A stretch of 64,000 nt of DNA from Methanobacteriota archaeon (GTDB lineage Archaea > Thermoplasmatota > Thermoplasmata > UBA10834), in contig CP070748.1 of NCBI GenBank assembly GCA_020348345.1, forward strand, positions 346,088 through 410,087, in the 5' to 3' direction. The position numbers were made by a program, and so were the translations under genes. How positions within the stretch are numbered: position 1 is the stretch's first letter; each line of letters opens with the position of its first letter. The notes beneath the pieces were generated by a model, which saw only the letters and a program-made list of their open reading frames with translations, did no database searches and was not told the origin of the DNA. Below, in pieces: positions 38,636-46,944 of the stretch.

Positions 38636-39757
38636 ATGATGAGATCGCTAGTCGAAGATGCGCTTGCACGAGAGCCCACATTGGACGCCGGACCCGGCAG
38701 CGATGCCGGGGTATTCCAGGACCAAAGGGTAGACGCTGAACTTGAACAGATACTCCGCGGTCTGAAGACCAACATAAAGATAATCGGGGTTGGCGGAGCG
38801 GGCACCAACACGACGGCAAGGATATTCGACGAAGGAATCGTTGGGGCTGAGGTCTACGCCGCAAACACGGATGCGCAGCATCTCCTAGTTCTGAGGGTTC
38901 CTCACAAGATACTGCTCGGACGGAGGGTGACTCGTGGCCTCGGAGCCGGTGCGTTGCCCCAGGTCGGAGAAGAGGCCGCGAGGGAGGCCGAGGACGATCT
39001 GAAGAAGATCTTGGCGGACACGCACATCTGTTTCGTTACATGCGGACTCGGAGGGGGCACTGGCACAGGAGGAGCGCCTGTAGTCGCACGCATGGCGAAG
39101 GAGATGGGAGCTCTGACGATATCCATAGCGACCGTTCCGTTCAGAGGAGAGGGACGCATGAGGATGGAGAATGCGGAGTGGGGGCTGGACCGCCTGAGAG
39201 ACGCATCGGACACAGTCATCGTCATTCCCAACGACAAGTTGCTGGACCTCGTGCCGAGACTCTCAATCAATGCTGCCTTCAAGGTTGCGGATGAAGTGCT
39301 GATGAGATCCATCAAGGGCCTTACTGAGGTTATCACGAGGCCAGGCCTTGTCAATCTCGACTTCAACGACGTCAAGACCGTAATGAAGGGCGCGGGCGTC
39401 GCGATGATGGGGCTGGGAGAATCGGACGCTCCGGGCGAGGAGCGCATTCAGGAGGCGATCGACCAGGCCATCAACTCGCCGCTGCTAGAGGTGGACATCA
39501 GTGAGGCGAACGGCGTGCTCGTTGACGTGATTGGCGGCACCGACATGACGATTGCGGAGGCTGAGAGGGCTGCGGAGGAGATACAGACCAGGGTTGGACA
39601 GAACGCCCGCATCATCTGGGGCGCGGCCGTCGATCCCGCGCTGGACAAGACGGTCAAGGTGATGCTCGTTGCGACCGGAGTCAAATCGAAGCAGATCCTC
39701 GGAAAGGGGAACGACCGGCGGTTCAAGGGTGCGGACGATCTGGAAGTAGTGCACTGA
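38636..39757 (+). CDS. ftsZ1: Cell division GTPase FtsZ, tandem paralogue 1
   Basis: This 373-residue FtsZ starts MMRSLVEDALAREPTLDAGP and has a roughly 45-residue N-terminal arm before the Rossmann motif IIGVGGAGTNTTARI. It also has GGGTGTG at 139-145 and the catalytic T7 loop NLDFND (about 238). All GTPase elements are intact. The C-terminal peptide is GADDLEVVH, unlike the DLGLDF end of the next copy. The two genes are about 126 nt apart, each with its own promoter signals, and share blocks such as TRGLGAGALPQVGEEAAREAE almost exactly, so they are recent duplicates. The FtsZ1 assignment follows from synteny with secE and spt5. Confidence 0.93.
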   Translation: MMRSLVEDALAREPTLDAGPGSDAGVFQDQRVDAELEQILRGLKTNIKIIGVGGAGTNTTARIFDEGIVGAEVYAANTDAQHLLVLRVPHKILLGRRVTRGLGAGALPQVGEEAAREAEDDLKKILADTHICFVTCGLGGGTGTGGAPVVARMAKEMGALTISIATVPFRGEGRMRMENAEWGLDRLRDASDTVIVIPNDKLLDLVPRLSINAAFKVADEVLMRSIKGLTEVITRPGLVNLDFNDVKTVMKGAGVAMMGLGESDAPGEERIQEAIDQAINSPLLEVDISEANGVLVDVIGGTDMTIAEAERAAEEIQTRVGQNARIIWGAAVDPALDKTVKVMLVATGVKSKQILGKGNDRRFKGADDLEVVH

Positions 39758-39818
39758 GCCGAGCCGTCAGCGCTGCCGAAACTTTTAAGACAACTAATCG
39801 GCTACGGTCAAAAAGCTG

Positions 39819-39833
39819 GCGGGCTCTGCCCGC
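39819..39833 (+). promoter_or_regulatory. GC hairpin in the leader of the second tandem ftsZ
   Basis: GCGGGC-TCT-GCCCGC is a perfect 6-bp hairpin with a 3-nt loop. It lies about 35 nt after a TATA-like CTTTTAAG (39782-39789) and 50 nt before the start codon, so it should be at the 5' end of the mRNA. It could also end read-through from the upstream ftsZ. Confidence 0.45.
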
Positions 39834-39883
39834 GCCTGGCATTTATCACCGGGTTGATGGTCGATGCATCACGGAGGCCGAAC

Positions 39884-40990
39884 ATGAAATCGCTCATTGA
39901 GAGTGCACTTTCGGATGTCGAGGAGGAGCAGGCAAAGCGGTCCCCTGACGACTTCCGCTCATTCACGGCGGAAGACGAGGAGCTGCGAATGATCCTGCAG
40001 AACCTCAGGACGAGCATAAAAATCATTGGCTGCGGAGGAGGAGGGTGCAACACCGTCAACCGTCTTGCCGAGGCCGGCATAGTCGGAGCGGAGCTCTACG
40101 CGGCGAACACCGACGCACAACATCTGTTGATGACGCGGGCTCCGCACAAACTGTTGCTGGGCAAGAGGGTAACACGTGGGCTCGGAGCCGGCGCGTTGCC
40201 GCAGGTTGGAGAGGAGGCCGCTAGAGAGGCCGAGGAAGAGATCAAGGCCGCTTTGAAGGACTCGGACATCGTCTTCGTTACCTGTGGACTCGGGGGCGGA
40301 ACGGGGACGGGGGCAGCCCCGTTCGTTGCCAAGATGGCAAAGGAGCTGGGTGCGCTCACGATAGCTATATGCACATATCCATTCAAAGCAGAAGGCGTCA
40401 TCAGGGCGGAGAACGCGGACTGGGGACTGGACCGCCTGAGAGGAGTCGCCGACACCGTCATTGTGATCCCAAACGACAAGCTGATAGACCTCGTGCCGAA
40501 GCTATCGCTGAATGCTGCGTTCAAGGTTGCGGACGAGGTGCTGATGAGGTCGATAAAAGGCATAACGGAGATAGTGACCAAGCCAGGCCTTGTCAACCTC
40601 GATTTCAACGACATCAAGACTGTTATGAAATCGGGAGGTGTGGCGATGATCGGACTCGGGGAGTCCGATGACGAGGATCGTGCCGTGACGGCCGTCACGG
40701 AAGCGATTAACTCGCCCCTGATAGAGCTTGACGTCAGCGAGGCCACTGCAGCGCTGGTCAATGTGACTGGAGGAGCTGACATGAGCGTGAAGGAGGCTGA
40801 GGAGGTCGCCGAGATCATCCAATCCAAGATCAACGAGAATGCGAGGATCATCTGGGGGGCTGCGGTCGACGAGTCGCTCGAGGATACGATTCGCGTAATG
40901 GTGGTCATCACTGGCGTCAAATCGAAGCATATATTTGGGCCGTCAAAGGATAGAAAGGGCCGCGACTTGGGACTAGACTTTATTAAGTAG
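39884..40990 (+). CDS. ftsZ1: Cell division GTPase FtsZ, tandem paralogue 2
   Basis: The 368-residue product begins MKSLIESALSDVEEEQAKRS, aligns with the preceding paralogue from its first residues, and has GCGGGGCNTVNR (about 49-60), GGGTGTG at 137-143 and T7 loop NLDFND (about 236). The ATG at 39884 has GGAGG 7 nt upstream and matches the start of its neighbour; a TTG at 39854 would add ten residues. Its C-terminus GRDLGLDFIK resembles the conserved tail of haloarchaeal FtsZ1, which binds membrane-anchoring partners. It is followed by secE and spt5, the typical FtsZ1 neighbourhood in euryarchaeal groups. Confidence 0.94.
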   Translation: MKSLIESALSDVEEEQAKRSPDDFRSFTAEDEELRMILQNLRTSIKIIGCGGGGCNTVNRLAEAGIVGAELYAANTDAQHLLMTRAPHKLLLGKRVTRGLGAGALPQVGEEAAREAEEEIKAALKDSDIVFVTCGLGGGTGTGAAPFVAKMAKELGALTIAICTYPFKAEGVIRAENADWGLDRLRGVADTVIVIPNDKLIDLVPKLSLNAAFKVADEVLMRSIKGITEIVTKPGLVNLDFNDIKTVMKSGGVAMIGLGESDDEDRAVTAVTEAINSPLIELDVSEATAALVNVTGGADMSVKEAEEVAEIIQSKINENARIIWGAAVDESLEDTIRVMVVITGVKSKHIFGPSKDRKGRDLGLDFIK

Positions 40991-41013
40991 GTGCAGTACT
41001 AGGAAGGACCGCG

Positions 41014-41253
41014 ATGAGTGACATAGTGGAGAGATCCTGGAAGCTTCAGAGAAGGATTGAGGAGAAGACAAGGCACATCGGCAAGGGCAAATACGGGCGT
41101 GTATTCAAGATGGCCCGGAAGCCCACTGGAGAGGAGTACATCCGGATAAGCCAGATAGTGGCAATAGGCCTCATCCTGATAGGCGGTCTGGGTTTCCTGA
41201 TATACTGGATATTCGAGTACGGGTCCGATCTCGTAGTGAGGACCTTCGGCTAG
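41014..41253 (+). CDS. secE: Preprotein translocase subunit SecE (Sec61 gamma)
   Basis: SecE is the small clamp subunit of the SecYEG channel. The 79-residue protein has an amphipathic cytosolic helix (IVERSWKLQRRIEEKTRHIG), the conserved RKPTGEEYIRISQIV hinge (about 35-49) and one membrane helix (about 48-70), IGLILIGGLGFLIYWIF. It starts at 41014 after a GGAAGGA site, 23 nt downstream of ftsZ, and leads into spt5. This is the standard archaeal secE-spt5-rpl11 order. Confidence 0.95.
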   Translation: MSDIVERSWKLQRRIEEKTRHIGKGKYGRVFKMARKPTGEEYIRISQIVAIGLILIGGLGFLIYWIFEYGSDLVVRTFG

Positions 41254-41296
41254 AGCACACGATGGAGAATATCGAATCGCGTTGCGAGGGGTTATT

Positions 41297-42214
41297 TTGG
41301 AGATATTTGAAGACGTCGAGCCGGAGAAGAAGGATGACAAGAAGAGTGCTCCGCCTGAGCCGCCCGTGGTCAAGGCACTGAGTCTGATCGTAGAGGGAGA
41401 GACCAAGCGGAGCATGTCATCCGGCGACTCGGCGGAGTTCGAGATGATGCTCAAGATACCTGAGGACGGCCAGATGCACACCGTCGTCGTGAAGGTGGAC
41501 ACTGTATTCTCCGCGACTGAAGAGGGATCCCCCGAATGGTTCGTCAAGCTCTATGATCCTCTGGGAGTTGTCTGGGAGAACACTCCTTCCGCCGAGCAGG
41601 AGGAGGAGCGCGCGTTCGACATCATGCCTGGTAACGACAAGACTTTCACTCTCAACATCACCTCGCCGACAGGCGCCAGATTCGGCGACAAGATCACCGT
41701 GCTCGTCAACGCCAGCTTGAAGAACGATCCGAGCGTGACTGACGTTGCCACGCTTCAGGCCTCAGCCAGGCAATCGATCCTCGCCGTGAAGACATCGATA
41801 GGCCACGAAAAGACCGTGGCGGACTCTCTTGCCAGCAGGGCGAAGGGCAAGCCCATTGGCGTGTTCGCGATTCTGTCGCCGGCGACGATTCGCGGCTACG
41901 TGTTCGTCGAGGCGATGAACACTGATGCACTCCGCGAGGTCGTCAAGGGCGTGCGCCGGACTCGAGGTCTCGTAAAGGGTGAGACGAGTTTCGGAGAGAT
42001 AGAGCACTTCCTGACGCCAAAGCCAATCGTGTCAGGCATCGTTGAGGGTGACATCGTCGAGCTGATAGCGGGTCCGTTCAAAGGGGAGAAGGCTCGTGTG
42101 CAGCAGATAGATGAGTCCAAAGAGGAGATTACCGTCGAGCTGTTCGAAGCGATGGTCCCGATCCCGGTTACCATAAGGGGCGATCACGTACGGGTGCTTG
42201 AGAAGGAGAAGTGA
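41297..42214 (+). CDS. spt5: Transcription factor Spt5/NusG with N-terminal beta-sandwich domain
   Basis: Spt5 binds the polymerase clamp and makes elongation processive. Archaeal Spt5 is normally about 150 residues (NGN plus KOW). Here the NGN (about 160-243, [20 protein letters not shown]) and KOW (about 249-303, [18 protein letters not shown]) domains are normal. They are preceded by an acidic, Pro-rich linker (1-23) and a domain of about 130 residues (24-155) with the alternating hydrophobic pattern of NEW3/CARDB-like beta-sandwiches ([16 protein letters not shown], then [15 protein letters not shown]). No signal peptide is present. The start is TTG at 41297 after GAGGGG; TTG at 41282 adds five residues. 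There is no frame break between the parts. Confidence 0.92.
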   Translation: MEIFEDVEPEKKDDKKSAPPEPPVVKALSLIVEGETKRSMSSGDSAEFEMMLKIPEDGQMHTVVVKVDTVFSATEEGSPEWFVKLYDPLGVVWENTPSAEQEEERAFDIMPGNDKTFTLNITSPTGARFGDKITVLVNASLKNDPSVTDVATLQASARQSILAVKTSIGHEKTVADSLASRAKGKPIGVFAILSPATIRGYVFVEAMNTDALREVVKGVRRTRGLVKGETSFGEIEHFLTPKPIVSGIVEGDIVELIAGPFKGEKARVQQIDESKEEITVELFEAMVPIPVTIRGDHVRVLEKEK

Positions 42215-42219
42215 ACTAT

Positions 42220-42693
42220 ATGCCAGAGAAACTTGAGGTTCTTGTGGACGGGGGCAAGGCGACCCCAGGTCCGCCGCTCGGGCCAGCGCTCGGCCCCCTC
42301 GGAGTCAATGTAATACAGGTAGTAAGCGCCATAAACGAGAAGACGAAAGCGTTCATGGGAATGAAAGTCCCCGTCACGCTTCTGGTCGACTCGAAGACCA
42401 AGGCTTTCGAGATCAAGGTAGGCACGCCACCAACGACGGCGCTCATAATGAAGGAGCTGGGGCTTGAGAAGGGCAGCGGAACGCCGAACTCTGAATTCGT
42501 CGGCAATCTCACGGTACAGCAGGTGACCAAGATCGGTGAGATGAAGAAGGATTCGATGCTGGCAAAGGACAAGCGCGGGCGTTTCAGAGAGGTCGTAGGC
42601 ACATGCGTATCGATGGGCGTGACCGTCGACGGCAAGGACCCGAGAAAGGTCATCACCGAGATTGATGAGGGTGGATACCAGGGACTGTTCTGA
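42220..42693 (+). CDS. rpl11: Ribosomal protein L11
   Basis: L11 forms the GTPase-associated centre with 23S rRNA. The 157-residue product begins [20 protein letters not shown], followed by the invariant [11 protein letters not shown], and ends with the C-terminal RNA-binding domain ([18 protein letters not shown], then [15 protein letters not shown]). The ATG at 42220 lies after GGAGAAGTGAAC, with the spt5 stop only 5 nt upstream; an in-frame GTG at 42211 is less likely. In most archaea rpl1 follows at once. Here a minus-strand flavoenzyme gene intervenes. Confidence 0.96.
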   Translation: MPEKLEVLVDGGKATPGPPLGPALGPLGVNVIQVVSAINEKTKAFMGMKVPVTLLVDSKTKAFEIKVGTPPTTALIMKELGLEKGSGTPNSEFVGNLTVQQVTKIGEMKKDSMLAKDKRGRFREVVGTCVSMGVTVDGKDPRKVITEIDEGGYQGLF

Positions 42694-42729
42694 CCCTGGA
42701 TTGCAGCGCGTCGACTGATGCAAATCGCT

Positions 42730-44145
42730 TCATGCTCTAGCCGAAGGCTTCATCCTATCCATCTTAAGCCTCACGGCCTCGCACGCGATGGTGATGACAT
42801 CTATGGTGGGAGCTGCCGGCGGGCAGTAAGCCGTCTCCAGCTTGGAGAAGTCGTGCACCGTCATGCCCGATTGGATGGCAGCCACGAACGCGTTGATCCT
42901 CATGTGGACTCGTGATTCGCCCACGATCTGGGCGGCCAGTATTCTGCCGTTCTCAGGATGAGCCAGTACCTTGACGAATATCTCCTTCCTCCCCGGGAAG
43001 TAGTCCGGAAGGGTGAACCCCCTGACCTTTCCGACGAGCGGTTTGATACCTGCCTTCTCGAGCTGAACTGTCGTGGGACCGGTCGCAGCCACCTGACATC
43101 CGAACGGCTCGGTCGCCCTTGTCTGTAGAAAGCCTTTCGGCAATCGTTCGTCTCCACCAGCAGCGTTCACACCCGCCACAATAGCCATCTTGACCGCTAT
43201 CGTTCCGAGGCCGCTCGCCGTCGGTTTCCCTGTGATGATCTCGGGATATTCGGTGCAGTCTCCTACGGCGTAGACATCTTTGATGCGCGTTTCGCATCGG
43301 TCGTCAACGACAACCTGCTTGGTCTGACCGGTCTCGCAGCCAATCTGCTTTGCTAGGGCGGTCTCGCCCCTCTGTCCTGTCGCGATGACTATCACGTCGG
43401 CGTAGAACGTGCGCTCCTCACCGGTTTTCCGATCGTTGGCTACGACGCAGTTGGCCCTTTCCTCTCCGAGTATCTCGGTCGCCTGATACTCGGTGAACAT
43501 CTTGACGCCGTCACGGGCTATGGCGCTGGCCATCATCTGGGCCATATCGTCGTCGACCATTGCGAGAATGCAGTTCGACAGGTACTCGATGATCGTAACC
43601 TTGCATCCCCTGATCATCAACGCTTCCGCCACCTCAAGGCCGACGAGGCCGGCCCCGATTACGACTGCGCGCTTTCCCTTTGATGCCAGGGATTGGATGC
43701 CTCTGGCATCCTCTATTGTTCTGAGCACGAAAACCCCTGGCCTGAGGGGTCCTTCGCGGCCGTCTTCGAGGAACGCTCCCTTGACGGCAGGTACCGACGC
43801 GCTCGCGCCAGTGGCGAGGATGATCGAGTCATATGGCATCTCGACCTCGCTGCCATCGGCCTTGACCACGTTGGCGATCTTGCCGACGGGGTCCACACGG
43901 GCGACATCTGCACCCAGAAGAATGCCTATGCGACTTCTCCTCAGCCTCTCTTCGGGAGCCTCGATCAGGTTGGTCAGTTCCGGTATGACGCCGGATATTC
44001 CGTATGGAAGCCCGCATCGAGAGTACTGGGGGTACGTCTCCCGCTCGATTATCGTTATCTCGGCGTTCCTGTCGGTCTTCCTCGCGAACTGTGCCGCAGT
44101 GCCCCCGCCGCATCCGCCTCCCACGATGACGATTCTCTTCGCCAA
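42730..44145 (-). CDS. FAD-dependent disulfide reductase, CoA-disulfide reductase/NADH oxidase type
   Basis: The 471-residue flavoprotein has an FAD-binding Rossmann start (RIVIVGGGCGGGTAA), the active-site cysteine C44 in YSRCGLPYG, an NAD(P)-binding motif AVVIGAGLVGLEVAE (near 165) and the FAD-binding VYAVGDCTEY (near 298). A dimerisation domain ends in ETAYCPPAAP (near 440). This is the single-Cys family of CoA-disulfide reductases and water-forming NADH oxidases. The TTG at 44145 has AAGGAG 9 nt upstream and a TATA box AATTATTTAA near 44187-44197. The 244 codons upstream of it in frame are not part of the protein. It lies between rpl11 and rpl1 on the opposite strand. Confidence 0.9.
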   Translation of the reverse strand: MAKRIVIVGGGCGGGTAAQFARKTDRNAEITIIERETYPQYSRCGLPYGISGVIPELTNLIEAPEERLRRSRIGILLGADVARVDPVGKIANVVKADGSEVEMPYDSIILATGASASVPAVKGAFLEDGREGPLRPGVFVLRTIEDARGIQSLASKGKRAVVIGAGLVGLEVAEALMIRGCKVTIIEYLSNCILAMVDDDMAQMMASAIARDGVKMFTEYQATEILGEERANCVVANDRKTGEERTFYADVIVIATGQRGETALAKQIGCETGQTKQVVVDDRCETRIKDVYAVGDCTEYPEIITGKPTASGLGTIAVKMAIVAGVNAAGGDERLPKGFLQTRATEPFGCQVAATGPTTVQLEKAGIKPLVGKVRGFTLPDYFPGRKEIFVKVLAHPENGRILAAQIVGESRVHMRINAFVAAIQSGMTVHDFSKLETAYCPPAAPTIDVITIACEAVRLKMDRMKPSARA

Positions 44146-44358
44146 GCGTGCCCACTCCTTGCAACCAACCGAATGGGGATTGAAGGGGTTAAATAATTCC
44201 CGGCCCTTTTGGCGGTGGCCGCTGGATATGATTCCAGATAGGCGCCACTGGGTGCTGAACGGTCCCAAAAGGCTTATAAACCATTTCCGCATTCGCTCAC
44301 TCCCCAGGTAATGTAGGAGAGCTCGGTGCTCGCATGCACTACATCGGAGGGACACACC

Positions 44359-44997
44359 GTGACGGATCAGCATCTCATCGAGACCGTGAACAAGCTCCTT
44401 GTCGAATCGAAGAAGCGTAATTTTGTAGAGACCGTGGAGCTTGCTGTTAACTTGAAGGACATCGACCTGTCCAATCCCAAAAATCGCATCCAGGAAGAGA
44501 TAGTGCTCCCCCATGGCCGCGGCAAGGCCATCAAGGTCGGCGTGTTCGGCGGTTCGGAGATGGCCGTCAAGGCGAAGGGCGTTGCGGATGTCGTCGTGCA
44601 GCCCGAGGAGATAGAGGACCTCGCGGGAGACAAGGCGAAAGCACGCAAGTTCGCAAGAGCGAGCGACTACTTCGTTGCCGAGGCTCCGCTTATGCCGACG
44701 ATTGGCAAACGTCTCGGCGTCATACTGGCTCCGAGGGGGAAAATGCCTAAGCCGATACCTCCAGGCTCTGACCCCAGCGCTGCGATCGAGAAGCTTAGGT
44801 CGAGCATCACTGTGCGCACAAGGGACAAGATGACCTTTCACATGCCGGTCGGCTCTAAGGAGATGTCGGCCGAGCATTTGGCGGAGAACATAGACGTAGT
44901 GCTTGGGCGTATCACATCGAAGCTAGAGAGAGGCAAGCAGAACATACGATCGGCCTATGTGAAGACCACCATGGGGCCGTCATACAGGGTGATCTGA
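44359..44997 (+). CDS. rpl1: Ribosomal protein L1
   Basis: L1 forms the mobile stalk at the E site and in archaea also represses its own operon by binding the mRNA. The 212-residue product has the family segments LPHGRGKAIKVGVFG (about 50-64), LAPRGKMPKPIPPGSDP (about 132-148) and the C-terminal KTTMGPSYRV. GTG at 44359 is preceded by GGAGGG and fits the family N-terminus; the ATG at 44326 is too early. A TATA box GGCTTATAAACC at about 44270-44281 drives this part of the cluster, because the operon is broken upstream by the flavoenzyme. Confidence 0.95.
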   Translation: MTDQHLIETVNKLLVESKKRNFVETVELAVNLKDIDLSNPKNRIQEEIVLPHGRGKAIKVGVFGGSEMAVKAKGVADVVVQPEEIEDLAGDKAKARKFARASDYFVAEAPLMPTIGKRLGVILAPRGKMPKPIPPGSDPSAAIEKLRSSITVRTRDKMTFHMPVGSKEMSAEHLAENIDVVLGRITSKLERGKQNIRSAYVKTTMGPSYRVI

Positions 44998-44998
44998 G

Positions 44999-46024
44999 AT
45001 GACGGCTCACGTCGCCACCTGGAAGAAGGAAGCGGTCACGAAGCTCGCGAATCGCATCTCCGAAAGCTCCGTGGTAGGCGTCATCAACATCAGAGGCGTC
45101 CCCGCGCCTGCGTTCCAGACTATGCGAGCCAATCTCAGGGAGCACATGAGCGTCACGATGCTCAAGAACTCGCTGATGAAGCTCGCGCTCACGGAAGCTG
45201 CGAAGAAGCGCGAGGGAATCGACGGCCTCGTCGAGGCCATCGACGACCAATGCGCGATCGTTACTTCCGACCTCAACCCATTCAAGTTGTTCAGGCAGCT
45301 AGACAGCACGAAGACGAAGATGCCAGCGAAGGGAGGCGAGATCTCGCCGGACGACATCGAGATCAAGGCGGGGGATACGCCTTTCAAGCCCGGCCCTGTC
45401 GTAGGGGAGTTGCAGAAGGCGGGGTTGCCTGCTGCGATTGAGCAGGGCAAGGTTGTGATAAAGAGGGACAGACTCCTGGTGAAGAAAGGCGATGCGATAC
45501 CGCGCGAGGTGGCGCTTGTCCTATCCAAGTTGGAGATATTTCCCATCACGGTAGGCCTCGACTTGCGCGCAGCGTTCGAGGATGGAATGGTCTATGCCAA
45601 GGATGTGCTCGAGGTAGACGACCTAGCATATCTCGCCAAGGTGCAGACTGCGGCAGCGAGTGCGCTCAACCTATCAGTCTTCGCCGGGTACCCGACAGCT
45701 CTGTCGGTAAGACCTCTTCTCGCAAAGGCGCACAGCAGCGCTTTCAATCTCGCGGTCAACGCCGGCGTGTTGAGCAGCGAGACCGTCAAATTCATGATTT
45801 CGAAGGCGAACGCCCAGATGATGACCCTTGCATCGAGAGCACCGGACGCCCTCGATGATGAGCTGAAGGCGGCGCTCAGCGCTACCCCCGTCAGACCGTC
45901 AGAGAATGAGGGCGAGAGTGCCCCCTCGGACAAGGGCGATAAGAAGGATGGGAAAGACAAGAAGGACGACGATAAGGTGTCCGAGGAGGAGGCTGCCGCC
46001 GGTCTCAGCTCATTGTTCGGATAA
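44999..46024 (+). CDS. rpl10: Ribosomal protein L10 (P0)
   Basis: P0 anchors the acidic stalk proteins to the ribosome. The 341-residue product begins [20 protein letters not shown], has the L10 core [14 protein letters not shown], the insertion domain found in archaeal P0 ([17 protein letters not shown] near 125), helices that bind P1 dimers (about 225-290), and an acidic/basic hinge ending [13 protein letters not shown]. That tail repeats in rpl12 and recruits translation factors. It starts one base after the rpl1 stop codon. Confidence 0.96.
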   Translation: MTAHVATWKKEAVTKLANRISESSVVGVINIRGVPAPAFQTMRANLREHMSVTMLKNSLMKLALTEAAKKREGIDGLVEAIDDQCAIVTSDLNPFKLFRQLDSTKTKMPAKGGEISPDDIEIKAGDTPFKPGPVVGELQKAGLPAAIEQGKVVIKRDRLLVKKGDAIPREVALVLSKLEIFPITVGLDLRAAFEDGMVYAKDVLEVDDLAYLAKVQTAAASALNLSVFAGYPTALSVRPLLAKAHSSAFNLAVNAGVLSSETVKFMISKANAQMMTLASRAPDALDDELKAALSATPVRPSENEGESAPSDKGDKKDGKDKKDDDKVSEEEAAAGLSSLFG

Positions 46025-46046
46025 TCTAGCTAAAGGAGGCAATAGA

Positions 46047-46358
46047 ATGGAGTATGTATACAGCGCAATGGTCCTGCACGCGGCGAAGAAGCCGGTGACA
46101 GAGGAAAACATAACGAGCGTATTGAAAGCCGCGGGAATCGAAGTCGACGCGACGAGGGTGAAGGCCCTGACGGCCGCCCTCGAAGGCGTCGACATAGATG
46201 AGGCGATCGCGACTGCCGTAGCAGCTCCGGCGCCAACAGCGGCCCAGGCGCCAGCAGCGGGACCCGACGAGAAGAAGGAAGAGAAGAAAGAGGAGAAGAA
46301 GGAGGAGAAGGTCTCCGAGGAAGAGGCTGCGGCTGGTCTGAGCGCTCTGTTTGGATGA
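46047..46358 (+). CDS. rpl12: Ribosomal protein L12 (P1)
   Basis: This is the archaeal acidic stalk protein, 103 residues. It has the N-terminal dimer and P0-binding domain ([20 protein letters not shown]), an Ala/Pro hinge, a charged KKEEKKEE run and the factor-binding end [13 protein letters not shown], nearly identical to the P0 tail. The ATG at 46047 follows AAAGGAGG by 7 nt. It closes the rpl1-rpl10-rpl12 operon; a hairpin-rich gap of about 110 nt follows before the next, convergent gene. Confidence 0.96.
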   Translation: MEYVYSAMVLHAAKKPVTEENITSVLKAAGIEVDATRVKALTAALEGVDIDEAIATAVAAPAPTAAQAPAAGPDEKKEEKKEEKKEEKVSEEEAAAGLSALFG

Positions 46359-46472
46359 TCGCGAGCCCCCGATCCTCCCAGAGATCGGAATACCCTTCCT
46401 TCCCGCCGTGGTCCGGCACCGGGCCATGACCGCAGCTGAAGCGCTTGCTCAGCGAAGCTTCCTGTCTGCAAT

Positions 46473-46892
46473 TCACTCCTGGCTGAGCATCTGATTGACT
46501 TCTCGCTCGAACATTGTCACAAGCTCCTGACCCATCTCCTTCCTCAGGTCAGGAGGTACCATTGATAACCCTAGCTTGGCGCCGCCCTTCGCGAGCTTGA
46601 GCACGGCTATCGCCTCGTGAATCTTCGCGTCCATTAGCATCTTGATGGCTGCCGCGAGCTCCTTCTTGAGTTCGGGGTCGTCCTCGATCTTCTGCCGAAT
46701 ATGCTTCTTGATCTCGTCCCGGACGAGGTCTTGAATCGCATCTACGAGCAGTGTTTCCGAGCTAAGCATGGTCTTGGTGCCCTTTACGAGCGAGTTGATG
46801 AGGTCATCCTCTGAGGCCGTCCTACCACCGCTCCCTTCGACCGCACTCCAAGGATAAATCGTTTTGCACAGCCCTTTCGCAGACCCGCGCAA
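46473..46892 (-). CDS. Helical hypothetical protein
   Basis: The frame encodes up to 139 residues, of which the last 110 look real. Helices include LLVDAIQDLVRDEIKKHIRQ, KKELAAAIKMLMDAKIHEAI and LRKEMGQELVTMFEREVNQM, with a short GGAKLGLSMVPPD turn between. I do not recognise the family. Start is uncertain. TTG at 46892 is the only standard codon in the open frame before the ATG at 46769, which would give 98 residues; the intervening codons (EDDLINSLVKGTKT) look coding. TATA-like TATTTTAAA (near 46900) serves this strand or the divergent cdc6. It is convergent with rpl12. Confidence 0.6.
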   Translation of the reverse strand: MRGSAKGLCKTIYPWSAVEGSGGRTASEDDLINSLVKGTKTMLSSETLLVDAIQDLVRDEIKKHIRQKIEDDPELKKELAAAIKMLMDAKIHEAIAVLKLAKGGAKLGLSMVPPDLRKEMGQELVTMFEREVNQMLSQE

Positions 46893-46944
46893 ATCGTTTA
46901 AAATACGGAGAAGTCAATAGCGAGGACTGGCCAGGCGAAATCTG

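Noticed and set aside
44146..44877. 244-codon upstream extension of the flavin disulfide reductase frame
   Set aside because: It runs antisense through rpl1, the real protein starts at the FAD motif, and a ribosome-binding site and TATA box precede the TTG at 44145.
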